64,000 bases of DNA, from assembly GCF_030867095.1 (NCBI RefSeq), contig NC_081824.1, positions 176,274,933 to 176,338,932 of the forward strand. The letters are read 5' to 3'. Positions 43,746-54,663 of this stretch are shown here, in pieces; the first letter of the stretch is position 1; every line of letters begins with the position of its first letter. The translations under genes and the position numbers were made by a program. The notes below the pieces were generated by a model that saw only the letters and a list, made by a program, of their open reading frames with translations, ran no database searches and was not told where the DNA came from. The DNA comes from Alligator mississippiensis. Its lineage: Eukaryota > Chordata > Crocodylia > Alligatoridae.

Positions 43746-45985
43746 TTCACTTTCTGTGAAGTCGTCTTGCTCTTTCACAGTGCAGCAACCACTTCTTGGC
43801 AGAGGTTCTTTTGTAGATACCTCCACTCCCATCAGTGATGGTAACATTTCTTTTCCCTCAATACAGCAATTGCCTATGCTTTGGTTTTGGTGACTTTCTG
43901 CTGTCATCACAGTGTTAAGATGGCAAACCTATGTGTTATGAAGCCAGTTACCAGTGAATCCTGATTGCTGAAAGTATGAACATCCTGCCAAACTGTCTTA
44001 AGGAAATAGTTAGGGAGTAATCTGGATGGGCATTAGACTTGCAAGAATGTAAAGTCTTTTTGAGATTAGCCAGGCTGATGAATCAAGCTCCATTTCCTTT
44101 ACATTGTAAATATTCTGTACTTCATGAAACACATGGAAGCTACATGCTCTTTCTGTATGGCACAAAGCAGCTGATGTTGCCTTCTAGCACTGAAATAAGC
44201 GGCAGGGTGGAATTCTTTTGGCTTGGCCATATGGAGCCAGTGCCTTCCTCCTTCTCCTCCCCTTTCTAAGCAGACCTGTTGGCAGGTTGCCTGGTCTCTC
44301 TTGCCAAATGCCTAAAAAAAGAACCAATCAGATCACATTTGTCTAATACGTTAATGAATCTCCTTAGGTACCATCAAGTCTAATTCCATAGCAAGCTGTG
44401 ACAGGCTAGCACCTGGGGAATGATGGCAGTGGAAAGTTGAGGGGTGATGGATGGTGAAGAAAACAGAAACTTGAAGACAATTTCTGTGCTTCAGTAAAAG
44501 CCATTACTAAGCCCAGTGCAAACCTTCCCCAAACTTTAATGGAGCCATATAAATAAGGATGAAGGTAGGTCTCCATTCTTGTTTGCTGCAACGATGACAA
44601 CATGTTATTTGCTTTGTGGTTAATGTCTTTTGCCAGGCGGCCTTGAATTGTTTGGATAGCTGCACCCAAATAGGCTTTATTTACTGGGCTTTACTGAACT
44701 GTGGTTTCAACCATTTTAAAACGCAATCATTTAAACAGGCAGGAATAATCATTTAAAGAGACAGAGTGTACTGAAGCAATTCACTCTAAGCTGACACCTA
44801 CAAAGGTAAGGTTATATTTGAAATGCCTTAAATGAACTCTAGAGCACACGCTTGTGTGCAAGATTAAAGTTTTTGTGTGTTCAAGTACTGGAGTACAGTA
44901 CATACCTTGCAGTAGCTGCTGGCATAGATCCTGAAGGAACAGATTGGTTTTAGATCTGTCACCTGCACAGGACCTCACAACTGTGATGTGAATTAGGATC
45001 AGTTTCCATTTGGCCAGAGGACGATGCAGCAATTGACCCTTAAGGGGTTCTGCTGGTAGTGGTAGAGTCAAACCAGCTCCATGAGAAATCCACTTATCCT
45101 GCAATTGTGTTGTGTGCAATTTACTTCCACTGGTGTTATGGTCTCCTGGGTGGACGTAGGATTTTTGTTGCATCATCTATATGTGGAACTGCAGTGTGGC
45201 AAGTGCCTGAAATGCCCAATATGACTGGATTTGACATATCTGCAGGGAGCCGTTGATATAATTTCTAAGGACCTGACAGGCCTAGGATGGATGGAAATGT
45301 TTTGCAAGCTGGGTTAACTCCTTGGATGCTCCCCATCGCTGGATTGCAGATGGTCATATAAAACTTACAAGTAAAGGCCACCCACATCCCTCCCAAAGGC
45401 TTTCAGACTTTCCTTACAGTTTTATTATATTCCACTGATTGATTAAAAAAGCATTTAAAGAAATCCTGCCAGGCCCTTCATCTCTACTGTAAGTCAAATG
45501 TTCTTGGCATTTATAGGTTTTGAACACTCTTTACTGCAGTATTAGACAGGTTAATAACTGCCATATTTACTAAAAATGTTAACCCCCACACACCATGTTT
45601 TCTCTATATATCTTTTTTGTTTTTTGACAAAAACAAAATTTTGTTGAAAAAAGTAAAAATTAAAATTCTATATTTTACCAACACTGTTTGGCATTTCTTA
45701 ATCTCTCTTTTTTTCTTAGAAAGAATGGAAAATTTCAGCTAAAAGGAAAGATGTTTTTACTTTGGCCAAGACATTTTTCATCAACAGTTCTGGTATTTTT
45801 AAAAAACCCAAAAAAGCCACAAACCTCTTCTGCCAAATTCACCCTTGATGTAATTTTACTGACAATAGAATCACACCAAGGGTGAGTTTTCTCTACTGCC
45901 TTTCAGCTAAGGTGCTAAAACCCTGATTATCCACCAATGAGAACAATTTCAGAAGGCCCACATTGAGGTCTCTTGCTCATTTCTT
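43746..45985. other. Intergenic, no gene recognised
   Basis: Contains an A/T-rich stretch at 45600-45680 (GACAAAAACAAAATTTTG) and at 45720-45790 text resembling a common sauropsid repeat. No exon supported. Confidence 0.35.
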
Positions 45986-47329
45986 TCAGCTCTCTAGGTG
46001 GCAGTGCTGTATTCCATGGACAAAGTTGGGACTGATCTCAGTCTCTTGGTCAATAGTTCCTTGCTCTGATTGCCATATACCTGGGACTGATTGTGAACTG
46101 TTGTGAATGATGTGGCTCCTGCTTTCCAGCCGTGGAGCTGTAGTTAGCTCATTGTGGTACTCAAATTCCAGGGAGGTAGCTTTTGGTTTTGGTGGTGATT
46201 GGAGGCATAGCAGGGCGTCTCTGCCTGGGGAAGCTGCAGAAGCCCACAGCAGTGCAGGTGCAACCAGCCGATTTGCAGCTGTGCGATCACCCGTTCCCCG
46301 CAAGCCAACACCCAGGGCTGCTGTCCCGGTCACCCGGCCTCAGTTACGCTCCTGGTGTTGATGGCTAGCTATTGGTCCTAGAATAGATAATAGCACCACA
46401 GACCTGCTTTTGTCTATGCCACTTTTCATTAAATGACCTGAATTAACTTGATCTAATGCACCATGTCAAGAAGGTGTTGAGAGAGGCTCGTACTTACAGA
46501 CGAGAATTTGCTGCTTCATGGCAGAATTTAAAGGTAATTGTAAGTGTAGCTCTCAATCCTCTCCTGACTTGCCTTGGAGGAAGTTATGTAGAGACTGAGA
46601 AGTTTGTTATGTACCAAAGGCATTTAATTTTATGGGCTGAAAGTCTAGCTTCACTGAAGACAATGAAAAAACTCCTCCTGATGTCACTGGGGCCAGCATT
46701 TCACCTACAGTATGCTGTAAATTAACTTATAGCTCAATTTAGAATGCTTTTCTAATAGTAAGGGTTTTGTTTTTGCTGACATGAAGAGAAGGTGGCCTTA
46801 ATGACTGAAAGAGAGATTAAAACAAGAGGAAGACTTATAAGAAGTGAGGTTTATAGGACAAATATTTTCACACAAAAAGAACTGCCTGCCCCTTCTTGGC
46901 TGAGGAAGGTATTAGAGGATGTGGATAGATATGGTGTGGGCACAGGTAACAAAGGCACAAGGCAGGAGAAAGGGCTAGGGAAAGATATGGATGTTGTACT
47001 GGTATCTGTTAAATCTCCAGACACGGCCACCAAACTATTTTTGAGGTATCTTAAGTTGGGCACCCACAATCTAGTGGCAGACAATTTCCCTGCCTCTGTC
47101 CAACTGCAAAATAAGGATCAAAATACTTACCTAATAAGATGCCATTGGCTGCAATGTCTTGGAACAGGGCTTGGAATTGTACTAAATATTTGTCAATCTG
47201 TTTGGCCATTGATATGAACAGTGAGGAAGGTGTTTAAAATGCATGAAAAGTAGCTAGACTATGTTTGGAGGCTGTGATGTTTCTCGTGTGCTAGAAACAG
47301 CAGGGATGCATCAAAGACAGTCCACACAC
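45986..47329. other. Intergenic; unassigned open frames
   Basis: 46183-46365 reads MVLVVIGGIAGRLCLGKLQK and continues for 61 codons, and an overlapping frame runs 46107-46361; CpG density is slightly higher than around it. 46792-47217 is open for 141 codons. None resembles a family I know and no splice-site framework was convincing. Confidence 0.25.
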
Positions 47330-47339
47330 TGAAGAATGT

Positions 47340-47505
47340 ACAATTTAATGAGAGAAAAAAGGCTGAGAGAAGGGATGTGTTGTTATACCCCATTTTACAG
47401 ACAGGCAAGTCACATACCCAAGGTCACGCAAGAAGTCTGAGGTAGAGCAGGGAACAGAACGCAGACCTCCCAAGTTTCAGTCCAATCCCTTATCTGCAGG
47501 GTTTT
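47340..47505 (+). mobile_element. MIR-type SINE
   Basis: TACCCCATTTTACAGACAGG then AAGTCACATACCCAAGGTCA and GAACAGAACGCAGACCTCCC follow the MIR core and tail order (CCATTTTACAG…AAGGTCACACAG…GAACCCAGGTC). Old and diverged. Confidence 0.85.
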
Positions 47506-47559
47506 TTTTCCCTGTTAATGTTTCTCCCCTGATCAAATATTTAAAGCTAGAATTGCAGA

Positions 47560-47645
47560 ACCTTAGAAACGCAGAGCTGGAAGGGACCTTCAGAGAGTCT
47601 GCCTCCTGACCTGCATGAGGCAGGCTGCCAGAGTTTGGAGCAGCC
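47560..47645 (-). mobile_element. CR1 LINE tail (reverse)
   Basis: ACCTTAGAAACGCAGAGCTG then GAAGGGACCTTCAGAGAGTC and CTGCATGAGGCAGG is the reverse complement of a CR1 3' end. Confidence 0.7.
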
Positions 47646-47649
47646 AATG

Positions 47650-50327
47650 CATTTGAGTTTGATTCAATTACTTTTTTCTGTTTTAAGACTGTAAATTTTA
47701 AGTGAGATGACAATATACAGAATTAAGTGAAGTTAAAACTAGAATTGGATACCTTGTACAGGGTAGACATCAGCCCCGCCCCCCCGGTTTGTTGTTGTGG
47801 GGTGGTGACCTGCTGCCTGTGCATTTCTTGGTGGCTGGGATGGCACTGCAAAAGGTGGTCCTCACCAGACACCTCTCCTCCTCTCGGGTTTGCAGTGGTC
47901 CTCCACCCCTCGACTTATCCCCTCAATGCAGATCACATTTAGCCCCCATCCTCTCCGAGACTTCAATACTGTTGAATGTCCAAGAGAAGACAGCCGTGTT
48001 GCAAACCACACTGGTCCTTGCCACCACATCTTCCTTCCTGGCCAGGTGTCTCTTCAGTTCCACGGGTCTCCACATGGTAAGAAGGAGACCAGCAGCACCA
48101 CACAAGAAAACAAGTCATTAAAACTGGTTGTGTGATTTACACCCACCCCAGGTTTGAATTTCTGACTCCTCCCCTCCGCTCCCCCTCCCTCCCTCCCTCC
48201 CTCCCTCCCTGGACCCTTCTTTCTTCTCCCCACCACCTTCCACAGCACCAGCCCATAGAGCTGTCTTCTGGGGGACTCATCCCCTTTCCCAGGTACCACC
48301 AAAGGTTACTGAGATTCCTCCTTGGCTCCAAATCCTCTTCTATTGCTTTTCCCTGTGTGTCCCCCCAAACTTTTTTATTATTTTTTTTAAGGGAAACCAA
48401 GCTTCTGTGTAGATGTATCCAATAACTCAATTGCCTGTCCTACTGTCAGGTGCAGCCATGATGTCTACTGGAGCACACAGGTGCCCATTAACCCTTTCTT
48501 TACCAGTGTGGGGTTTACACATCCCAGCACAGTTGTCCTTTGGCTCATTTTTTGAACAAACCTAACCCAGTGCCTAAGGTACACCAGGCAGCTAGTTTAG
48601 TAAAAGAGAAGACAGTTAAATGAACTTGTCCCACTGCATTCCACCTCTCCCTTGCCATCCCATGCTGGTTTCCGTTGCTCCCTGCCATTCCTTTCATAAA
48701 CTATACAGATAAACTTTCTGCATGTTTCATTTTTGGTGTCTACCCTAAGTGATAGCTTGGTGCTCCATAATGACATCTCATTCTCTTTGGGCTGGTGATT
48801 TTTGTCTACCCAGAGTAGCTGAGGGCAGCTCTTCTCAACCCAAGAGCAGTTTGTCAAAATGACGTGAAACAACAAGAGTGGGTGAATGCTGTGGGCACAC
48901 GGGAGACTTGCTTCCTACAGAAGAAGTGGGATTTTAAAGCCCCAGGGCTGTATTTCAAGCTGTGTTGAATAATTTGTGACACTCATCTGGGCTTCAGTGC
49001 AATGCTGTGGGATACTGACCTCAGACTAAGCAGATTCCACTGCCTGCAGCTCACTTATGGCTGGACAGCAGCATAGCCAGCCCACCTCAAGGCAAAGCCT
49101 CTAAGGACCAGTTTGTGGTTTAGTTCCACCCAAGGTAGTGGAGTGGGGTTCAGCAGGGTTCCAGATGTAGTTTATATTGTATTGTTTTAGTCTCCCATAA
49201 GTAGGCCACTATCAGGTACATAGTCCCAAGCATGTCAGCAGCATCCGGTGTAGTACTGTGCTCAAAGCAGTGGCCCCTGTCTTGGGCTGTTCCGAGTGGA
49301 GTGTGCTATCGCCCCAGGTTGGGTGACTGGGGCATAGGATGTTTATACAGATCAAGTGAAAGCTGAAGGAACTAACATCTGTTTTTAAAGCTGTTTGTAT
49401 CAAATGCTGGGGAACAAGAGAGCTTGGGCTTGATGCCCTTTGTCTCATAATTTCAGTCCGGAGTGGAGGTGGGGTCCAGGGTAAGGGTACAGGAGGAACA
49501 GACTTCCTCCTTCCTCCTTTCTACATGATGGACGTCTGCAATGGCTACTGCCCTGGCTGTATTCTTGACGTGGCCATGGTTCCCTCTCTTGTTGAGCTCT
49601 TCTCTGTCTTTAGCCATACCAGCTTCCTCCCCCCTGCAGTCATGTTATTCAGGCTGCATTTGGAGCTTGTCCATGTGTATAGGATGCCCTGGGAATTGTT
49701 TTTATATTTTCAGTAAAAATGGCTTTTCCTTCATTAGGATGAAAGTTCAAGTGAAATTTCTTTGTGATCCATTGATACTTCCCACCTCCCCACAAGAACT
49801 GTTTTTTTTCTAGTCTTCCAAGCAACTGAACTATAGCTGTCCTGTTAGCCACAGTGATTATGCTGTGAAGAATAGTAGCTGGAATCCATGCCATTGGCAG
49901 AGAGCTTAAAGTATGCAATCAGCCATTAGATAATTAACTAGATTAGCAGCACAAGCAACCAAATGGGGCTAATTCTAGCTCATGTGATTCTCATGCGTGT
50001 AAGACAATTAGGCAGCAAACACCACTTGCGTAGCTAGAGCTTGATCTCCGGTTGTGTCCTCACGCCACTGTTTCAATATTGCATTTGTTTCACTCTGTTA
50101 TAAATGACTTCTCCCTGCAGTGGGAGATTGGGGCTGGATGCAATCACATTCAGTTGCCCTTTGGGACGCCTGTGTCATTTGTCTGTGGTCGCCAAGCTGA
50201 GAATTTCCCTTGTCCCTTTTATATTATGGGTGTCCAAAGTGCCATATTTTCTTGCGTGCCATACTCCCCCAAATATGTGCCTTGTTATTGGAAGTTAGAA
50301 GCAAGAAAAAAAGATTTTTTTTTTTTC
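47650..50327. other. Intergenic, no gene recognised
   Basis: Apart from the CCCT repeat at 48184-48210 nothing could be supported. Open frames are short and unremarkable. Confidence 0.4.
48184..48210. repeat. (CCCT)n microsatellite
   Basis: About seven CCCT units in a row. Confidence 0.9.
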
Positions 50328-50513
50328 CAGTCATGGCTGAATGCGGGTCTTATGGAGCAGGGGCAGCTGTGTTGCATGCTCTTTCCTTGCAGCTAAAGCT
50401 TTAATCCTCTCACAGTTTTGCAGCAGCTATGAGAGGGTTAAAGTTTTAGTTGCAAGGAAAGAGTGCCTGGCATAACAGTCCCTACTCCATAAGACCTGTA
50501 TTCAGCCATGACT
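50328..50513. repeat. 186-bp hairpin (inverted repeat)
   Basis: The left arm 50328-50415 (CAGTCATGGCTGAATGCGGG onward to CCTCTCACAG) pairs with the right arm 50427-50513 (CTATGAGAGGGTTAAAG to ATTCAGCCATGACT). The loop is about 11 nt (TTTTGCAGCAG). Pairing is nearly continuous with few mismatches. Immediately preceded by a run of 12 T residues. Could be a miniature element; no TA or 8-bp duplication was identified. Confidence 0.85.
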
Positions 50514-52089
50514 CTGCCCCCTATACATGTCTAGCACAGAGCCAGTCCTCAGCAGCTATTCCAGCATTCCCATGTCTGCACTCCATTTCAGAGTAGAAAT
50601 CAGCTTCTTCACTTAAAAACTTGCACTTCCATTTTTGGGGGAAAGGTGCATGGTATGTGAGTAAATGCAGTATGTCCTGAATACCCATTACAGCTCAAGG
50701 TTGGGGAGGAGGTAAGTGTGTGTTGTGAGGGCAGGGGTTAAAATATGTTTGATGGCTGCGTTCCAACTCAGGTTTTGCATCTGTAAAAGGGACACACACA
50801 GCTTGTTCATCTTGCAAAGCTTTGGTGGGTTCCAACTACTGCACTCTTTATTAAGTGCTTTAAGCATAATCAGATAAAAACTCGTAATACTTTAAACTTC
50901 CAGCATATTATTATTATTACTGCTACTGCTTTTTTTTCTCTCCCTTTTTTAGTCTTAGCCTCTTTGAAGCAAGAGCTGAGTGGCCTGGACATTTCTCAAA
51001 GAGTGAAGATGATGCCATCTCTATTCCTATAGACTTTCATGAGCTTTGTTTGTAACTGTAATTTACTTGGAGTCATCCCACAAAAGGATCAGAAATACTA
51101 ACTGTTGAGATTCTCAAGTCTTGGCCTTGGCGTAGCAAGGTGCAGCAGCCTCAAGAGATGTTTATGAAAGCATTGCCTCCCCTTCCACCCCGCAAATCCC
51201 TGAGGCTTCTCTTCCTTCTTATTGCCTTAAATATGCCCCGATAACACCTCTGTCTCTCTCTGTGTTGTCTGAACATAGAAGGGCCCCAAGCTAGGCCTTA
51301 CATCTGAAGAGTCTTGGGGTTTGAGGTTATAAAAAGCACCACATTTTGCAGCTTTGGTTCAAGTGGAAGTAGAAGCAGAAGTACTAACTGTTGCAGAGAA
51401 CAAACTCTAGTCTAGCGGACAGCCCAGGCTGCTGCTAAAATGCCCTATACAGCAGTACCCATGATACTGAATTTCCTTTTCTCTGAGATCCACAGATAAA
51501 CGCTAGCTAACTGCATGGCTGTTTTGGGTTTTTTTCCATGAAGGAGTCAGTGGGTTAAGAACTCACCCTGACAGCTGTGTGTTCCTCTGCAGCTGTAATT
51601 CTTCCACTGCCCTGTGACCGTCGTCACTCAGACCAATCCTGAATAGCAGTCTTGCCAACGGATGCTCTTCCTGTCTGCCTGCAAAGCTCTACCTGCCCTT
51701 GTCGTGCTGAATCAGTAACATTATTCTGTCTCTTGATGTCACCAAAGCAGGGGGTCCGGATAAACTAGCCTGCTCTGTATGTGTCCACTGGGCTCTCATT
51801 AGTGCTGATGCTGTGCATGCTTACTTCCCTCATGGACTCTGTTGCAGTGGTATGTGGATCACCCAGGTGCTTGTCCAAAGCACAGAGGAGGTTGCTATGG
51901 GCAAAGCCCTAGAGCTCCCAACTCAGCAAAGGTTCCTGTGAACATAAAGGGCCTGTGAGAATGCCAAGAGGTGATAGCTGCTGCTGGTGCTACAAATGTT
52001 ACTATTGTTAAATATGCTTTTTTGTGTACATCTGCAATGGAAAAGAAAATGAGGAGCAGTAGCTGAGCAGGTATCTGGTTATAGCCACA
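50514..52089. other. Intergenic, no gene recognised
   Basis: No exon, RNA gene or bounded repeat is supported here. Confidence 0.4.
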
Positions 52090-52297
52090 GGGGACAGGGT
52101 TTGGGGAGGGTGATTTCTGTCTCTGCAATACCTACAGAGGTTGTGGAATCTCCATCCTTGGCAGTTTTTAAGACCTGGCTAGACAAAGCCCTGGCTGGGA
52201 TGATCTAGTTGGGGATGGTGCTGCTTTGAGCAGGGGGTTGCACCAGATAACCTCCTGAGGTCCCTTCTGGCCCTCATTTACTATGGCAGTATGATTC
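52090..52297 (+). mobile_element. CR1 LINE fragment: end of ORF2 plus 3' UTR
   Basis: The frame reads GLGRVISVSAIPTEVVESP then SLAVFKTWLDKALAGMI and TAG at 52206-52208, the usual C-terminus of CR1 ORF2. Then GCAGGGGGTTGCACCAGATA, GAGGTCCCTTCTGGCCCTCA and a degraded terminal repeat. 5' truncated. Confidence 0.88.
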
Positions 52298-52529
52298 TCA
52301 ATGAGATAGTGCCTCTCAATGAAGCCTTGTTCCCTGGGACAGCTGGGGGAAGGGGGAATGGATGGACTAGGGAATGTTTCTTCTGGACATCTGATGAGAG
52401 AATCCTAAAGTTCAGTTGAAGATGCCCACCCTGCTTCCCATAAGGGGAGAATTGCATTTAGAATCCAGAATGGGCATTTAAAAGAAGCCAATTCCATTCA
52501 GCAACTCAGGGAAAGTTTGGTAAAGGTTG

Positions 52530-52628
52530 GTGACGGCTGTATAGAGTAGATCCTGTTCCTGCCTCACGACAGGAGGTTGGATTAGACCCTTCAAGGTCCC
52601 ATCCAGCCCAGTTTTCTGTGATTCTGTA
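52530..52628 (+). mobile_element. CR1 LINE 3' end
   Basis: GACAGGAGGTTGGATTAGAC then CAAGGTCCCATCCAGCCCAG and TGTGATTCTGT terminal repeats. Only the 3' UTR remains. Confidence 0.8.
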
Positions 52629-53440
52629 CTTCTAGATGGCACTTTGTTTATGCACTTTAATCCTATCGTAATGAAATCTTTCCTTTGCTGCAGATGTCAC
52701 GGGGTTGACTGTGGAGCACCTCTCATTCATTTTCCTTCCCTGGATGCTTAATTGTGCCATGGACAATACATCTTCCATGTGGAACTTAAATTTAGCAGCA
52801 GTAAAGCTGAGGTAACACTGATGGCAAAGCACGCAGACTGAAGCTATTAGAAGCACAATCCAAAGTGAGGCAGGCTTTTAAAAATTGTTTTAATATCAAA
52901 CTAAGCCTTGGATTTTATGTCTTAATGGTTTAGGCAGAGAGGTGCTTAAATGTATACCTTCATCTTCAATATCAGCAAACCAAAGATAAAGCAAGGAGAT
53001 GTTCAGCGCTTGGAGCAGGTGACTGGATATTGGATACTCTTGGGTTGTACTGCTAGCTCTGCCATAGCTCCACTTCATGATCTGGACAAGGTGATTAGGA
53101 CCATTGTTTAAAATGGCTACTAATTTGGGGGTGCTTCATTCTGGGCCCACCCATCTTAAAACCAAGCCCTGAGTTGTCTTCAGAGGTGCTGAGCATTCAC
53201 ACCCCTCTTTAATTCACTTTGTTGGATCCTTGGCTGAAAGGGAAGATGATCTCTGTTCCAAAATGAAGGTGTTGGGGAGCTAGGAAAAACCCTGAGTAGG
53301 AAGAGAAGAGTTGCATACTCCAAGTTCCTGCTGGCTTGTGACAGGTTCCTAAAAAAAAAACACAACAAAAAACAAAACAAACCAAACAAATAACCCCCCC
53401 CCCCCCACCCAGTGGACATACATAAAAGATGCTTCATGTC
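52629..53440. other. Intergenic, no gene recognised
   Basis: Nothing supported except the A-rich/C-run simple sequence at 53351-53409. Confidence 0.4.
53351..53409. repeat. A-rich low complexity followed by poly-C
   Basis: AAAACAAACC-type repeats followed by a run of 13 C residues. Confidence 0.8.
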
Positions 53441-53620
53441 CTAAAGACCTTACAGTCTAAATAGAAAGAATATAGATAGAGGGAGAGGATTTTTTTTTTT
53501 TGAGATGGGAACTGGAGTAGATTGGATCCTGCCTAAGTTGACGCTGGAAGTTTGTGGTAGAAATGGGAGATGACCCCATGTCTCTAGACTCTGAGACCAG
53601 TATATGAATCACAAGGCAAT
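53440..53620 (+). mobile_element. MIR-like SINE remnant
   Basis: AAGACCTTACAGTCTAAATAG followed by GGAGATGACCCCATGTCTCT resembles the MIR-related repeat (…CTTACAATCTAAATAGAC…). Weak. Confidence 0.4.
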
Positions 53621-53967
53621 GATTTGTTTCTTTCCTAGCTCAAATAGAATATATTCACTAGAAAACTTGCATTGATGATGTAACTGTAATACACATTTTA
53701 GGCCTGGTCTGCTTTTATCTCAGAAATATTTAAAAGTGACTTAGGTGGAATTTAGTTCTGAAAAATGATCCAATTTGGCCCTGCTCCAGAAGCCACAAAA
53801 CTGAGTGTGTGCTTTAGTTCAGGCAGCTCCTCCATTTTGGGCCATAATGTTCCATAGACACCTGCACTTGGCTCTGAGCATGTTTAGAAACCATCCATTT
53901 TGATCACCAAGATACTTGCCTACCCTTTATTTAGGCACCTGGATACTTAAATATAGGTATGTCTGAG

Positions 53968-54655
53968 CATGGGTGGATCTAGGATTTTGAAAAGTGGGGT
54001 GCAGATGGTGTGGTGCATCATCATATATAGAAACCAAAAGCTTTGCTAATATGCTGAGGGCCTAGGGCTATATTATTTAGTTCAAGAACGAAGCAAAAAC
54101 AAATACAACATTAATGGAATTGTATAAAAAAATGCAGCAAATAGGCAAAAACAATCATAAGATGTTTCTTTAGTCCTGTTGTCATTAGAATTAAGTGTAC
54201 TTCTCTTTCAGGTTAATCAAACAAAATCTAGCCTTACTGAGCATCTTGACAGTGCATCCAGCACTTCACTGGAAGTTATTTCCACACCTGAGTTGATGAT
54301 CACCTGCTTAAATGTTTCCACACCTGAGTTACTGTTTTAGCTAGAGTTAAAAACAGTTTGCAGGGCTGTGTAATAGGAGCTATGCTAAAAGGATCAGTTA
54401 ACAGACAGGAGAAAAAAGGATAGCTTAATTAGCGAAACATCAAGACTATGAGAAAGGAGAGAGGGCCATTAAAACCCATAAAATGAAGAGTTTAGAAGGA
54501 ATCAGGTAGACTATAAAGAGCCAGTTGGCTCCCTCATGGCTGCCTGACTAGAACTGCCACTGCTGCTGCCAGGCAGTTTGATTTTAAGCTTTGGGTGGAG
54601 CAGAAATCAAAGATGAGTGCGACTACAGCATTGCACCCTCCTGGATCCACCTCCG
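53968..54655. mobile_element. Probable hAT-like element, 688 bp
   Basis: Left CATGGGTGGATCTAGGATTT ... GGGGTGC, right (reverse) CGGAGGTGGATCCAGGAGGG. Flanks TGTCTGAG (53960-53967) and TCTCCGAG (54656-54663) agree at 6 of 8 bases. Vertebrate hAT elements starting GGGTGGATCTAGG are common. Boundaries carry moderate uncertainty. Confidence 0.55.
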
Positions 54656-54663
54656 TCTCCGAG

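Noticed and set aside
46792..47217. 141-codon open frame as a gene
   Set aside because: No recognised domain, no splice framework and no homologue I know. HNLVAD resembles a retroelement RNase H phrase but is isolated.
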